64,000 nt of DNA from Microbulbifer agarilyticus S89 (GCF_000220505.1 NZ_AFPJ01000036.1:1-64000); one strand, 5' to 3'; positions 52,535 through 63,260 are shown, numbered from the stretch's first letter. Program-made: numbers and translations. Notes: a model not told the origin generated them from the letters alone.

Positions 52535-53887
52535 TTACGGTAGAAATTGCGCAAAATTCTCACCGGTGGGGTAGTTCTTTTTGGACCACCCCAGGCGCAC
52601 CATAACGGTTTTGGTGGACGGTGAAATCATGACGATCTGTTCGCGGTTACCCAGCATGAAGTAACTATCGGCCGGTAGTTCCGGGTAGCGCAGTTCATCC
52701 CCTCCGCTATTGAGCCAAAACTGGTAGCCGTAGCGGGGCTCGTTGTCGCTCTGGTTGGGTGTCTGCGCGTCAGTCACCCAGTCAGCACTTAGCAACTGCT
52801 CGCCATTCCAATCCCCATTTTGCAGCATGAGCAGACCCAGGCGCGCCCAGTCTCGGGCCGACGCATAGATATAGGAACTGCCCACAAACACGCCGCTGCC
52901 GTCTACTTCAAACGTTGTATGACGCATACCCAGTGGGGCGAGTATCTGCTGGTAGAAAAAGTCCATGTTGCTTTGCGGCGTTGCACCTAGCCGGTCGTAG
53001 ATCCACCGCGACAGCAGGTTCGTGGTGCCCGAAGAGTAGGAGAAGTACTCACCGGGAGCCTTGGTCAGCGGGCTTTGCAGGGCAATATCTGAGGCGCTGT
53101 GGGCGCGGAACAACATCCTGGTAGCGTCGCTCCCGGGAGCGTAGGTTTCGTCGAACGCCAGCCCCGAAGACATCTGCAGTAAATCTTCCATGCTGATGGC
53201 ACTGCGGTCATCATTCCACTGGGGAAACAGGGGTCGCGACATATCCACCTGCGGGTCCAGTGCTTGCAGGCGGCCCACCATCATGGCGGTCAGGCTTTTG
53301 CCCATGGACCAGCCCAGCAGTGGTGTTTCCGGTGTAATGCCCTCACCATAGGCTTCCGCAACAAGTTCGCCATCCTGGACCACCAACAGCGCGCGGGTGT
53401 TTAAACCTGCGTGATTGTCTTGTTGCAGGATCGCTTCCAGGCGCTGCTGTTGATCCGGCACGATGCTGGTGACGGTGTTGCCCCGTGGCCAGGCGGCAGC
53501 GGAGTGAGCGATGGGGGTAGTTGTCACGTCATCCAGGGCGCTGGTATCACCGATATCCAGTGTGCAACCCAGTCCCGGGCGGTAGGTCGCACTGGTTTCC
53601 CCCATACCCATCAGTGTTGCGGTCACGCGCTTGACCTGGTCGTCGTACTCGAGATCAAGCAACCGGTTGGCTGGGGAGTAGGAAGCGAGGTCGTCGAGGT
53701 TACGGGTGTGGCTAAAACCGGAAAGGTAGCGCCCTGAGCAGGCGAGCTTGGCGCCCATGCCCGTGGAGACGCGCACGGCATTACTCAGTTGGGTAATCGA
53801 AAAGCCGAGTAGAGTCGGGGCCAGGAGTGACAGTAGAATGAGCAGCCCTGCGATGATGGCAAGCAGGGTCAGGATAAATTTCTTCAT
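52535..53887 (-). CDS. Beta-lactamase-family serine hydrolase, membrane-anchored
   Basis: 450 residues with an N-terminal membrane helix and a class-C beta-lactamase/EstB-like domain. The SxxK motif is SMGK (GWSMGKSLTAMM); the second motif reads YSSGTTN. The third, usually KTG or HxG, is less clear. It resembles 6-aminohexanoate-oligomer hydrolase and related esterases. Outside the muropeptide region and transcribed alone. Substrate unknown. Confidence 0.85.
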   Translation of the reverse strand: MKKFILTLLAIIAGLLILLSLLAPTLLGFSITQLSNAVRVSTGMGAKLACSGRYLSGFSHTRNLDDLASYSPANRLLDLEYDDQVKRVTATLMGMGETSATYRPGLGCTLDIGDTSALDDVTTTPIAHSAAAWPRGNTVTSIVPDQQQRLEAILQQDNHAGLNTRALLVVQDGELVAEAYGEGITPETPLLGWSMGKSLTAMMVGRLQALDPQVDMSRPLFPQWNDDRSAISMEDLLQMSSGLAFDETYAPGSDATRMLFRAHSASDIALQSPLTKAPGEYFSYSSGTTNLLSRWIYDRLGATPQSNMDFFYQQILAPLGMRHTTFEVDGSGVFVGSSYIYASARDWARLGLLMLQNGDWNGEQLLSADWVTDAQTPNQSDNEPRYGYQFWLNSGGDELRYPELPADSYFMLGNREQIVMISPSTKTVMVRLGWSKKNYPTGENFAQFLP

Positions 53888-53971
53888 AGATTATTGTTTT
53901 CCAAGAGCGGTTTGCCGGGGTACTCCCAATGCGCTCCATCATTCCCTATGGCGCGTTTCGATTCTAGGTTA

Positions 53972-55843
53972 TTAAGAGTCGGCATTGGTGACCGATCCAA
54001 ACTCTGCCAGCAGAGCCAGGAAGGGAGCACCAAAACGCGCCAGTTTGCTGTCGCCAATTCCGGAGATAGCCAACATCTCGTCCTCGTTGCGTGGCCTCGC
54101 GCTCAGCATCTCCCGCAATGTCGCATCGTGAAACACCACATAGGGCGGCACGCCCAGGTCATCAGCCAGTGACTTGCGCAGGGCCCGCAGCGCATCCCAG
54201 AGCGGCTTATCCTCTACTGTCACCTCCACGGTGGCACCGGTCTGGCGGCCGTCTTTGCCAGAGCGCGACCCCGCTTTCGATGCCTTGGGTAGGGTGCGCA
54301 GGTGCAATGATTCTTCGCCGCGCAATACCGGCCGGCACAGCTCGCCGAGTTGCAGGGCATTGAAGGCTTGCGCATTTACCTGCAAGTACCCCCGTACTAC
54401 CAGCTGGCGCGCGATCGCACGCCACTCGTTGGCGCTCAGGTCTGAGCCGATCCCGTAGGTGGAAACCTGGTTGTGGTTAAACTGCCGAATTTTCTCCGTG
54501 TCTGCGCCGCGCAGTACGTCGATCACGTGAGCGGCGCCGAAGCGCTGGCCAGTGCGGTAAATACAGGACAGCAGCTTGCGCGAGGCGTCGGTGGCATCCC
54601 AGGTGACGGGCGGATTCAGGCAGGTATCGCAATTGCCGCAGTCTTGCTCGAGCTCCTCGCCAAAGTAGCGCAGCAACGCCCGCCGTCGGCAACTGGTGAT
54701 CTCACACAGGCCCAGCATTGCATCCAGACGCTGTCGCTCCTGGCGCTTGTGCTCTTCACTGCCCTCCGAGCTGGCGTTCATCTGGTTAAGTTTTACGACA
54801 TCTTCCAGTCCATACAACAGCAGCGTTGAGGCTGCTTCGCCATCACGGCCGGCGCGGCCGGTTTCCTGATAATAGGCTTCGATACTTTTCGGTAAATCCA
54901 AATGCGCCACAAAGCGTACATCGGGTTTGTCGATTCCCATGCCGAAGGCGATGGTGGCGACCACGATAACGCCGTCTTCCCGCAGGAATCGGCGCTGGTG
55001 CTCGGCGCGCACCGTGCTCGAGAGGCCGGCGTGGTAGGGCAGGGCATTGAAGCCCTGCTGCTGTAGCCAGCTGGCAGTGGTCTCAACTTTATTGCGAGAC
55101 AGGCAGTAAATGACACCGGCATCGCCCTCATGCTCCTGCCTGAGGAACTGCAGCAGCTGCCGTTTCGGGTTGTCCTTGGCGGCAATTCGGTACTGGATGT
55201 TGGGGCGGTCAAAGCTGCTGACAAAATGCTGGGCATTCTCCAGGTCGAGACGCCTGGCAATTTCCTGCCGGGTGCGCTGATCCGCGGTGGCGGTGAGGGC
55301 CACTCGTGGCACGCTGGGGAAGCGCTCGTGTAGGCATGAGAGGTGCAGATAGTCGGCGCGGAAGTCGTGGCCCCACTGGCTAACACAGTGGGCTTCGTCG
55401 ATCGCAAACAGGGAGATGTTTGCCTGGCTCAGCAGATCCAATGTGCGGGGTTGCAGCAGGCGCTCCGGTGCAAGGTACAGGAGGTCAAGGTCGCCCTGCA
55501 GCAGCTGCGTCTCCAGCGCCTGCGCTTCCTGATAGTCGAGGGAAGAGTTAAGAAAACCTGCGGCCACGCCCACGGCACGCAACGCTTCGACCTGATCCTG
55601 CATCAGGGCAATCAGTGGCGAAACCACTACACCGCAGCCCGGGCGCGCCAGAGCGGGAATCTGATAGCACAGCGACTTACCCCCGCCGGTGGGCATAAGC
55701 ACGAGAGCGTCTTGCCCGCTTACCAGCGTGTCAATAATGGCCTTCTGGTCACCGCGGAAATCGGTGTAGCCAAAGGTGTGCTCGAGAATATAGTCGGGGG
55801 ACGACTGGGGCGTTATTTGCGGCGGGGATAGGGCGTCATTCAT
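53972..55843 (-). CDS. recQ: ATP-dependent DNA helicase RecQ
   Basis: 623 residues: Walker [13 protein letters not shown] box [17 protein letters not shown], motif [12 protein letters not shown], the RQC zinc cluster (CGNCDTC with an upstream Cys), winged helix, and a C-terminal HRDC domain (about 540-615). Length equals E. coli RecQ (about 610). Starts at ATG 55,843. Confidence 0.97.
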   Translation of the reverse strand: MNDALSPPQITPQSSPDYILEHTFGYTDFRGDQKAIIDTLVSGQDALVLMPTGGGKSLCYQIPALARPGCGVVVSPLIALMQDQVEALRAVGVAAGFLNSSLDYQEAQALETQLLQGDLDLLYLAPERLLQPRTLDLLSQANISLFAIDEAHCVSQWGHDFRADYLHLSCLHERFPSVPRVALTATADQRTRQEIARRLDLENAQHFVSSFDRPNIQYRIAAKDNPKRQLLQFLRQEHEGDAGVIYCLSRNKVETTASWLQQQGFNALPYHAGLSSTVRAEHQRRFLREDGVIVVATIAFGMGIDKPDVRFVAHLDLPKSIEAYYQETGRAGRDGEAASTLLLYGLEDVVKLNQMNASSEGSEEHKRQERQRLDAMLGLCEITSCRRRALLRYFGEELEQDCGNCDTCLNPPVTWDATDASRKLLSCIYRTGQRFGAAHVIDVLRGADTEKIRQFNHNQVSTYGIGSDLSANEWRAIARQLVVRGYLQVNAQAFNALQLGELCRPVLRGEESLHLRTLPKASKAGSRSGKDGRQTGATVEVTVEDKPLWDALRALRKSLADDLGVPPYVVFHDATLREMLSARPRNEDEMLAISGIGDSKLARFGAPFLALLAEFGSVTNADS

Positions 55844-56005
55844 GGCGTGAGTATACCGCCTGGTTTTGGCCGAATGCGAACGAGCACTGCGGTTTTGATT
55901 GATAAAAATTGGCGTGGCTTGCCTCGCTGTTGGCGCCCTGTTTGTCCAAAAAATGAGACCTTGAGCTATAATCCGGGCAAGGCCGACATAGATAAGGATA
56001 ATGCT

Positions 56006-56470
56006 ATGCGCGCAATGACAATGAAGTCGACGCCTATTTTTCGCACACTGGCTGCTCTTTTTTTGCTCAGCCTGGCCGGCTGTGTGTCCAATCAGCCAGA
56101 GCCCATTAACCCCCGCAGCCTTGCCCAGTCAGCGGTGGCCGATACCCATTTGGGGTGGAAGCCTGCCCCTGCCCATCAGTTGAACTACTCCCTGGCGACG
56201 TCATCGGGTATTGCGCGCATGGAAATGCGTGAGCTGCCTGTGGACCTGCAGGCCCTGACAATTGAACTGCCGGGAATGCGTAACGTAGAGGGGGTACAGT
56301 GGCGGGCGGCAAATGGCCAGCAGGCGATGCTGTTTGATGGCGATCAGGGAATGGACGGCGTCACACTCGAGCGTCAGCGACGCGGTTACCGGCTGCAGAT
56401 GCGAGGTCCTGCGCTGGAGTCGATGCGTAGCGGCGGTTTCCTGACCGTGATCGACTATTACCGCAACTGA
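56006..56470 (+). CDS. Small lipoprotein of unknown function
   Basis: 154 residues from the ATG preceded by AAGGA; the lipobox is LAGC. The mature part is predicted beta-rich with no motif I recognise. The longer upstream frame lacks a signal and is rejected. Possibly a DUF of the gammaproteobacteria; function unknown. Confidence 0.7.
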   Translation: MRAMTMKSTPIFRTLAALFLLSLAGCVSNQPEPINPRSLAQSAVADTHLGWKPAPAHQLNYSLATSSGIARMEMRELPVDLQALTIELPGMRNVEGVQWRAANGQQAMLFDGDQGMDGVTLERQRRGYRLQMRGPALESMRSGGFLTVIDYYRN

Positions 56471-56484
56471 CTGTCGTACCTACG

Positions 56485-57303
56485 TTACTGCGTCCCGCTA
56501 TCTTCTTCCGCAGAGTCAAAACCGAGCCCCTGCGGGCGCAACAGGTAGAGGTCGGGCCAGTACTTTCCCGTTACCCAGAGCCCATTGCGGCCCTCGTCCC
56601 AGGCGATTCCGTTGGCAACTGCGTCCACATGCTGCCGTCCGCGCAGGCTCTGCTTGGCGAGCTCTGCAAGATCAATCCAGCCTCGAACTTTCCCCGTCTC
56701 AGGATCAATCGCGATTACCCGGGAATCCTGCCAGATATTGGCCCAGATGAGGCCGTTTACATACTCCAGTTCATTTAACAGGGACCAATTCTGCCCGCCT
56801 CCCGTAACCTTGAGGCGACGGGTGACCTTGAACCCGTCTGGTGTACGGAAGGTGAGGGTATTGCTGCCGTTGCTCATGATCAGTGATTCACCATCGCTGG
56901 TCAGTCCCCAGCCTTCGCCCTTGTAGTGCAGGAGGTGCACCAGGTTGAAGTTACGGCGATCGTAAATCTGCAGCTCGCCTGCGCGATAGGTCAGCAGATA
57001 GAGGTAGTCATTGAATACGGCGAGTCCTTCGGCAAAGCGATTACCCGCAAGCCATTTTCGTCTTACCGGGTTAGCACTGGGGTCGGTATACTCCGCCAGC
57101 CAGGAGCGTCCATACAGGCCGCTGCTCTCCAGCCAGCGCTCGCCGTCAAAGAAGAGGCCCTGGGTAAACCGGTCGTCTGGGCGGGGTTTGCGCTCCAGCA
57201 CCTCGAAATCCACGGGTCCCGGGGTAGCTGCGGCAAATGCCGGAGTAGACAGTGCCGGAGTAAACAATGTGAGCCAGAGCAGTGCCGCGAGAGGTATTTT
57301 CAT
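56485..57303 (-). CDS. Glutamine cyclotransferase-like protein, exported
   Basis: 272 residues with a signal peptide ending at TPAFAA, then a five-bladed beta-propeller of the plant/bacterial glutaminyl-peptide cyclotransferase family. Characteristic segments: DDRFTQGLFFDGERWLESSG, GEGWGLTSDGESLIMSNGS, LNELEYVNGLIWANIW and VDAVANGIAWD. It would form N-terminal pyroglutamate on exported peptides. Family assignment is firm; substrate not known. Confidence 0.9.
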   Translation of the reverse strand: MKIPLAALLWLTLFTPALSTPAFAAATPGPVDFEVLERKPRPDDRFTQGLFFDGERWLESSGLYGRSWLAEYTDPSANPVRRKWLAGNRFAEGLAVFNDYLYLLTYRAGELQIYDRRNFNLVHLLHYKGEGWGLTSDGESLIMSNGSNTLTFRTPDGFKVTRRLKVTGGGQNWSLLNELEYVNGLIWANIWQDSRVIAIDPETGKVRGWIDLAELAKQSLRGRQHVDAVANGIAWDEGRNGLWVTGKYWPDLYLLRPQGLGFDSAEEDSGTQ

Positions 57304-57374
57304 GCTTTGATACGGTTATCCGGGGTTCGCTGGTGTTGTGCCGGTTTTTGTCAGTTTTCGATTAATACAGTGTT

Positions 57375-58004
57375 ATGACCAGAATAAAAGCTTTCATCAC
57401 TTTGACCCTGTTGGGTGGGTTGGCCGTCGTACTACCGATCGCGATTTTTATTTTGCTGTTCCAGTGGTTGTTTGGCCAGATCAGCGAATTGGTGGCGCCG
57501 GCCACACAATGGATGCAGGCGCATACCGAGTTCAAGGATAGCTTTGCCCGCCTGATCGTCATAGCCCTGAGTCTGGGGATCTGCTTTGTCATTGGCCTGC
57601 TGGTCAAGACCAGCGTCGGGCGCTGGATACACAAGCACCTGGATTTTTGGCTGGGTAAGCTGGCACCGGGTTATAACACCATCAAGGACCTGGTGTTGCA
57701 GTTTATTGGTGGGGGTGGCACCGAGGGCGTGCTCTCCGGGCCTGTGGCACGGGCACGGATTCATGGGGCGAGTAACCCGCTTTCGGTCACCGCAATCGTC
57801 ACATCAATCCATGACAATGGTGATTACACCGTATATGTACCCACGGCCCCGGTACCCACTTCGGGTTTCGTGTATCACTTGCCTCCCGACTGCGTAGAAA
57901 TTTTGCCCCACGTATCCGTTGAGGCGGCGATGAAATCGATTGTTGCCTGTGGTTCCGGTAGCGGCACATTGCTGCAAGTCCCTACACTTGCCGAAGAGCG
58001 CTAA
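57375..58004 (+). CDS. DUF502 family membrane protein
   Basis: 209 residues with two N-terminal membrane segments (about 7-30 and 55-75) and the conserved sequence TLLGGLAVVLPIAIFILLFQW, typical of DUF502. The C-terminal cytoplasmic or periplasmic part has VPTAPVPTSGFVYHLP. Function unknown. Its 3' end overlaps the convergent mnmC gene by 4 bp. Confidence 0.88.
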   Translation: MTRIKAFITLTLLGGLAVVLPIAIFILLFQWLFGQISELVAPATQWMQAHTEFKDSFARLIVIALSLGICFVIGLLVKTSVGRWIHKHLDFWLGKLAPGYNTIKDLVLQFIGGGGTEGVLSGPVARARIHGASNPLSVTAIVTSIHDNGDYTVYVPTAPVPTSGFVYHLPPDCVEILPHVSVEAAMKSIVACGSGSGTLLQVPTLAEER

Positions 58005-60073
58005 ATTTCCCGGTTTTTACCCAGTGCGCGAATGGCAAAGCGCATTGGGTGCAATGCTTTAACCAGGTCTTGCGACACCGGCATGGCCTCGCGATTTATC
58101 CAGGCTGCGAGCACTTCCGCGGCCAGCGGTGCATAAGTGAAACCTCGCGACCCCAACCCAGCCAGCACATACAGGTTTGGCTGGTACGGGGTACGCTTGC
58201 CAATCAGCTGCTTGCGATTTTTGCGCAGGGCACCATAGGAATTTTCCAGCTCTTCCCATTGCGCCACTGGCCCGGCCATCGGCAGATAGTCCGGGGTGGC
58301 GGCGCGCACTGCTGCGCGCCCGCGTAGCGTTTGCTCCGCGAACTCCTGTGCGAACCCCGGCAGCAGTGATGCAAGGGTCGCGAGATTTTCTTCGTGTTCT
58401 TCCTGGCGAATCTCTGTTTCCGACTGCTTGAGCTTGAAGGTGGCACCAAAGCTGTGCTGCGCATGCCGGGTTTCCGCTGGAGCAATGTAGCCCTCGCCAC
58501 ACAATGCGATCTTCAGTTTCTCTGATGTGGTAGTTGCCTCTGCAAAGGTGACCTGCCCGCGAATGGGCTGTAGCGGCAGGGGCGCCGTCTGCGGAAACTG
58601 GCGGTTGAAGTTCGCGGTACACAAGATCAAAGCATCAAAAGGCTGCGTTTGCTCGACGCCAGCAAGGTGCAGCTTCCATTGCGCTTTTCCTTCAGAGCCC
58701 CCTTCGTATACAGCATCACGAATGCGCGTGCCGCAGCGTGTCTGGATATTGGGGTGCTGCAAAAGCGCCTCGCAGACTTGGCGCGGTCGCAGCCAGCCGG
58801 CGTGAGGGAAATACAGCCCAGGGAATTGCAGGGGGACACCCGCATATTCAGATGCCTGCTCGGCGCTGACCGGTCGCGCCAACAGGCTCGTGTCATCGAG
58901 TTGCAGTTGTTGGCAGATTTGCTGCTGTAACTGCTGTTCCTTTCCGCTCTGCGCCAGCTGCAGCAAACCCTCGAAATGTGCTGCGTTTGGACACTGGCGC
59001 GGATAGTAGCGCTGTGCAAACTGCAGCGCCTGGAGGTTGAAATCTCCATTGGGGCCCGGTTTCGGCGATAGCTTCGCGTACAAGATTCCCTGATCATTGC
59101 CCGAGGCGCCACTGCCGGGATGTTCGCCCTGTTCGAACACGGTAACCTGATAATTGCGTGCAGCCAGTGCGCGTGCCACAGAGACACCAGCGATACCGGC
59201 ACCGATAATGGCCACGGTATTGGGTTTCGCAGCCGTTCCCGAGTTTGGGGGCAAGTGCCAGGGAGTTCTCTGGTAAGTGGAGGACGCGCTTGTTGTGGAA
59301 TCGGTGGCGGTTTCGGCAGCGTCTGCAAACCTGCCGCGCAGCATTTCCCGTTTACGCCCAAAGCCGGGCACCTTCTCCAGCGCAAACCCCACGGACTTCA
59401 GGCCGCGCTTCACGATCCCAGCGCAGGTAAACGTGGCAAATGTGCAGTCTGGAGCACTCAGTGCGGCGATCGACTGAAACAGGGCCTCGCTCCACATCTC
59501 CGGGTTTTTCGATGGGGCAAAACCATCCAGGAACCAGGCGTCGACCCAGCGATCGCGATTGACGTCATCCAGGGAGAGGGAGTGAAAACCATCGCTGGCC
59601 TCGCCAATGACCAGCGTCAAATGGACATTGGGCGTGAGGTCAATACGGTGTACCCCGGGGGCAAGGTAGGCTGGATATTGCGCAATAAGCTGGCGGCTCA
59701 AGGGTTCGAGTGCCGGCCACATTGCCAGCGCCCTTGCCAGGTCTTTGGGGTGTAGGGGGAACTTCTCTACGCTGACGAAATGCAGGTGCGCCGATGCCGG
59801 TGCTGTGTCATGCCAAAGTTGCCAGGCAGCGAGAAAATTCAGGCCGGTGCCAAAACCGGTTTCGCCGATGGTGAATACGGCATTTTCTGTTAAAGCCGCC
59901 CAGCGTTCCGGCAAGTGATTTTGCGCAAGAAAAACGTGGCGGGTTTCTTCCAAGCCCGAGGCGGTGGAAAAATAGATATCGTCAAATGCCCTGGACACCG
60001 GTTGGCCATTGTCGCGCCATTCCAGTTGTGCGTGGCTTACCGGTTTATTGTCTGGTTGAGTTTGATCGCCCAT
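58001..60073 (-). CDS. mnmC: Bifunctional tRNA mnm5s2U34 biosynthesis protein MnmC
   Basis: 690 residues in two domains. The N-terminal SAM methyltransferase (about 1-245) has IGETGFGTGLNFL and WFLDGFAPSKNPEMW. The C-terminal FAD-dependent oxidoreductase (about 285-670) starts with VAIIGAGIAGVSVARAL. MnmC removes the carboxymethyl group from cmnm5s2U34 of tRNA and methylates the product. Length matches the E. coli enzyme (about 668). Confidence 0.96.
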   Translation of the reverse strand: MGDQTQPDNKPVSHAQLEWRDNGQPVSRAFDDIYFSTASGLEETRHVFLAQNHLPERWAALTENAVFTIGETGFGTGLNFLAAWQLWHDTAPASAHLHFVSVEKFPLHPKDLARALAMWPALEPLSRQLIAQYPAYLAPGVHRIDLTPNVHLTLVIGEASDGFHSLSLDDVNRDRWVDAWFLDGFAPSKNPEMWSEALFQSIAALSAPDCTFATFTCAGIVKRGLKSVGFALEKVPGFGRKREMLRGRFADAAETATDSTTSASSTYQRTPWHLPPNSGTAAKPNTVAIIGAGIAGVSVARALAARNYQVTVFEQGEHPGSGASGNDQGILYAKLSPKPGPNGDFNLQALQFAQRYYPRQCPNAAHFEGLLQLAQSGKEQQLQQQICQQLQLDDTSLLARPVSAEQASEYAGVPLQFPGLYFPHAGWLRPRQVCEALLQHPNIQTRCGTRIRDAVYEGGSEGKAQWKLHLAGVEQTQPFDALILCTANFNRQFPQTAPLPLQPIRGQVTFAEATTTSEKLKIALCGEGYIAPAETRHAQHSFGATFKLKQSETEIRQEEHEENLATLASLLPGFAQEFAEQTLRGRAAVRAATPDYLPMAGPVAQWEELENSYGALRKNRKQLIGKRTPYQPNLYVLAGLGSRGFTYAPLAAEVLAAWINREAMPVSQDLVKALHPMRFAIRALGKNREI

Positions 60074-60136
60074 GTGGCAGCAAATTACGGTAGCGAGCTA
60101 CTTAATAAGTGATTGATAAGTGATTTTGGCAGAGTG

Positions 60137-60676
60137 TTACTGCAGGCCGAACTCGTGCATGATCTGTGCGCACCACTGGTCCAGGCGCTCGTCGGTGCGA
60201 TCAAACTCGTTCTCTTCGTCCAGTGCCAGGCCCACAAACTGGGCGCCATCCGGGGTCAGCCCCTTGGACTCTTCGAATTCGTATCCGTCAGCAGACCAGT
60301 AGCCCACGGCTTTTGCACCCACAGCGACCACCTGTGCGTGCAGGTAGCCAAGTGCATCCTGATACCACTGTGGGTAGCCCTCCTGGTCACCCAACCCGTA
60401 GCAGGCGACCTTTTTGCCGCTTAAATTCATCGCAGCCAACTGATCCCAGCAGTTTTCCCAATCTTCCTGGAGCTCTCCGTAGTCCCAGGTCGGGATGCCG
60501 AGAATCAGGAAATCGTAGTCCTGCATCTCCGCGACATCATCGCTGGCCACATTGTGCAGGTCGATCCATTCGTCGCCGATACGCTCGCGAATTTTTTCCG
60601 CAGCCATCTCGGTGTAACAGGTACTGGATCCATAAAACAGCCCGATCGGGGCGCGTGTGGTGTCTGTTGGTTTCAT
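60137..60676 (-). CDS. fldB: Long-chain flavodoxin
   Basis: 179 residues with the FMN phosphate loop GSSTCYTE, the 60s loop [14 protein letters not shown] and the 90s loop [18 protein letters not shown], all typical of FldB-type flavodoxins. It transfers electrons in reductive metabolism. It lies 3 bp before trmL in reading direction and is probably co-transcribed. Confidence 0.93.
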   Translation of the reverse strand: MKPTDTTRAPIGLFYGSSTCYTEMAAEKIRERIGDEWIDLHNVASDDVAEMQDYDFLILGIPTWDYGELQEDWENCWDQLAAMNLSGKKVACYGLGDQEGYPQWYQDALGYLHAQVVAVGAKAVGYWSADGYEFEESKGLTPDGAQFVGLALDEENEFDRTDERLDQWCAQIMHEFGLQ

Positions 60677-60679
60677 GAT

Positions 60680-61144
60680 CTACTGCGCGTTCACATAGCC
60701 AAGCTGTCGCCAGGCCTCATAAATAACAATCGCCGCGGCATTGGACAGGTTGATGCTGCGGCTGTTGGCGCACATGGGGATGCGCAGGGTGTGTTCCTGT
60801 CCCGTCATCGCGAGAAATTCGGCAGGCAGACCGCGAGTTTCCGGGCCAAACACAATCGCATCATCCGCGCGGAATTCGACTTCAGAATGGGGTTTGCTGC
60901 CCTTGGTGGAGAGCGCCAGCACGCGCTTGGGCTGCTCTGCAGTCACAAACGCTTGCCAATCGCGATGGCGCACAACCCGGCTGTACTCGGCGTAGTCGAG
61001 CCCAGCGCGGCGCAGGCGCTTGTCATCCATGGCGAAGCCCAGAGGTTCAATCAGGTGCAGTTCTGCACCGGTGTTGGCGCACAGGCGAATAATGTTGCCG
61101 GTGTTCGGGGCAATCTCTGGTTGGTAGAGAACGATTTTGAACAT
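60680..61144 (-). CDS. trmL: tRNA (cytidine/uridine-34-2'-O)-methyltransferase
   Basis: 154-residue SPOUT methyltransferase. [20 protein letters not shown] at the start, FGPETRGLP and [19 protein letters not shown] form the knotted SAM site. The ATG at 61,144 matches the usual TrmL N-terminus; a longer frame adds an unrelated leader. TrmL modifies the wobble position of leucine tRNAs. Confidence 0.96.
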   Translation of the reverse strand: MFKIVLYQPEIAPNTGNIIRLCANTGAELHLIEPLGFAMDDKRLRRAGLDYAEYSRVVRHRDWQAFVTAEQPKRVLALSTKGSKPHSEVEFRADDAIVFGPETRGLPAEFLAMTGQEHTLRIPMCANSRSINLSNAAAIVIYEAWRQLGYVNAQ

Positions 61145-61296
61145 AGCTAATGGTTGGTTAAGGGCACTGCTTTGATAATGCATGCATGTCGGCGGAGCCG
61201 ACACTAGCGTCGTCAGAGGTATCGACGGTATCGAGTACCCAAAACCAAGACAAGGTCAGCCGGGCCCGCAACCGCATGGGTCATGACGGGCGCGGA

Positions 61297-61827
61297 TTAT
61301 AACGCGGAGGAGGTCTCTTCGCAGTCTATCTCGACCCCAAGCTCATCGGCGATTTCGTCTAGTTCGTCGTGCAGGCCGTCAATACTGACATCTTCGCTCA
61401 CACTGATGGTGCATTCGGCGGAAAACAGCGGCTCGCCACTCCACGGGGTGCTGCCGTAGCGCGTATCCAGCGTCTCCATATTGATTTTGCGCGCAGCCAG
61501 CGCACGGGAGATTTCCTTTACGATGCCCGGACGGTCATTGCCCACCAGCTTCAGCTGCAGGGTCTGTCGACTATCTGCTGCCACCGCCAAGGCGTCCTCG
61601 ATTTGCAGTTTGAAGTCTGCGCCGGCCAGGTTGTGCAGTGCCGCTTTCAGACGTGGGCTGTCCTGTGCGGTGGCGCTCAACCTTACGATCCCGGCGAATT
61701 TGCCGGCGAAATGGGCCATGCGACTGTCTTCCCAGTTGCCGCCGTTCTCTGCCACTACGGCGGAGAGCATCTCCACCACGCCGGGCTTGTCGTCGCTGAT
61801 AATCGAAATGACGAAGTGCTGTTGCAT
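61297..61827 (-). CDS. gcvR: GcvR-like tandem ACT-domain regulator
   Basis: 176 residues of two ACT domains (FVISIISDDKPGVVEML and LKLVGNDRPGIVKEIS). The ATG at 61,827 is preceded by AAGGA. GcvR-type proteins sense glycine and inhibit GcvA activation of the glycine cleavage genes, although some relatives have other roles. No gcv genes are in the window. Confidence 0.85.
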   Translation of the reverse strand: MQQHFVISIISDDKPGVVEMLSAVVAENGGNWEDSRMAHFAGKFAGIVRLSATAQDSPRLKAALHNLAGADFKLQIEDALAVAADSRQTLQLKLVGNDRPGIVKEISRALAARKINMETLDTRYGSTPWSGEPLFSAECTISVSEDVSIDGLHDELDEIADELGVEIDCEETSSAL

Positions 61828-62033
61828 GAGGGCTTCCTTACTGGCGCTTTTAACACTGTGCAATGGTTCGTGAGATGAATTGTAGCCAGTGTGACCCCCG
61901 GGGGGCAAAAAACGTGAATAGCACTCATTTAGTCGATATTCGCCTCCAAGCGACTTTACATGGGGAGGGGCAGGGTGTTGAATCTGGCGGTGAAGAAAAT
62001 AATTCTAACCAGGCTCAATCGAGGAGACCCCTG

Positions 62034-62840
62034 ATGAAATTGACTCACTGGCTTGCCGGTATCGCGTTTGCGGCGACTACGGCTGGCGCTGTTCAGGCCG
62101 ACGCGATCAAGGATGCGGTGGCGAGCGACAAGCGCACTGCAGAATACGCTGCGCGCGATGAATTCCGTCACCCGGCCGAAACCCTCGAATTTTTCCAGGT
62201 GAAGCCCACCATGACCGTGGTGGAAATTTGGCCAGGCGGCGGCTGGTACACCGAGATTCTGTCTCCGCTGCTGCAGGCGGAGGGCAAGCTATACGCCGCG
62301 CACTTCCCCAAAGAGACCGAGGTCGGCTATTTCAAGCGTTCCCGCGAAAACTTTGAAAAGAAGCTGGCAGACAACAAGGATACTTTTGGCAAGGTCGTGA
62401 TGACCGAGTTCGCTCCGGGTCAGGACCTGGAAATCGCCCCGGCGGGTACTGCGGACGCGGTGCTGACCTTCCGTAACGTGCACAACTGGATGCGCGGTGA
62501 CAATGAAGCTGCAGCCTTCAAAACCTTTTACAAGGCGCTGAAGCCAGGCGGTGTACTGGGTGTGGTTGAGCATCGGGCTAAACCGGACACTTCCCGTGAG
62601 GACATGATGTCCAGTGGTTACATGACCCAGGACTATGTTGTTGAGCTGGCGACCAAGGCTGGGTTTGTGCTCGAAGAAGCCAGCGAAGTGAATGCCAACC
62701 CCAAAGATACCGCGGCACACCCGAAGGGCGTCTGGACCCTGCCACCCCGTCTGGCATTGGGTGATGAAGACAAGGAGAAGTACCAGGCCATCGGCGAGAG
62801 CGACCGTATGACCCTACGCTTCCGCAAGCCCAAGTCCTGA
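62034..62840 (+). CDS. SAM-methyltransferase-fold protein with signal peptide
   Basis: 268 residues from the ATG preceded by GAGGAG. The N-terminus is a clear signal peptide (LAGIAFAATTAGAVQADA), followed by a class I methyltransferase-like fold with motif I VVEIWPGGGWYTEILSPLL and an acidic post-I region. This matches the predicted-methyltransferase family COG4798. Export of a SAM-binding fold is odd since SAM is cytoplasmic, so the real function is uncertain. Terminator downstream. Confidence 0.85.
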   Translation: MKLTHWLAGIAFAATTAGAVQADAIKDAVASDKRTAEYAARDEFRHPAETLEFFQVKPTMTVVEIWPGGGWYTEILSPLLQAEGKLYAAHFPKETEVGYFKRSRENFEKKLADNKDTFGKVVMTEFAPGQDLEIAPAGTADAVLTFRNVHNWMRGDNEAAAFKTFYKALKPGGVLGVVEHRAKPDTSREDMMSSGYMTQDYVVELATKAGFVLEEASEVNANPKDTAAHPKGVWTLPPRLALGDEDKEKYQAIGESDRMTLRFRKPKS

Positions 62841-62861
62841 TCCGTTAAGGATCCAGCGATG

Positions 62862-62889
62862 AAAATGCCCCGAAATTCGGGGCATTTTT
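62862..62889 (+). terminator. Intrinsic terminator
   Basis: AAAATGCCCCGAA-A-TTCGGGGCATTTT stem with T-run after the methyltransferase-like gene. Confidence 0.9.
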
Positions 62890-63017
62890 CGTTTTGGGCT
62901 TGGGTAACGCTGGGTTTGACTGCGCTTTGCTGCGGGCGATCACTGCGACGCGCTTAGAGACCTACCGCCGCCTAATCTGATATGTTCTGCTGCAGAAGTT
63001 GCCTTACAGATACCCCG

Positions 63018-63260
63018 ATGATTATTCCATTCAAACAACTCCCACCCGAAACCCTGCAAAACCTGTTGGAAGAGTATGCGACCCGCGATGGTACCGACTA
63101 CGGCGAGCGGGAAGTCAGCCTTGACGCTAAGGTTTCCAGCCTGCGTCGTCAGTTGGAAGACAAAACCATCGTGATTTGGTTTGAGCCGGGTGAGGAGTCG
63201 GTCAACCTGATTCTGGCCGAGGACATTCCCAGGGACATCTCCAAAGATGGTGACCACTGA
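63018..63260 (+). CDS. yheU: YheU family (UPF0270) protein
   Basis: 80 residues closely matching E. coli YheU in pattern: MIIPFKQLPPETLQNLLEEY, then TDYGEREVSLDAKVSSLRRQL. The ATG at 63,018 aligns with the family start. Function unknown. Its stop overlaps the next ATG by one base (TGATG), suggesting coupling. Confidence 0.92.
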   Translation: MIIPFKQLPPETLQNLLEEYATRDGTDYGEREVSLDAKVSSLRRQLEDKTIVIWFEPGEESVNLILAEDIPRDISKDGDH

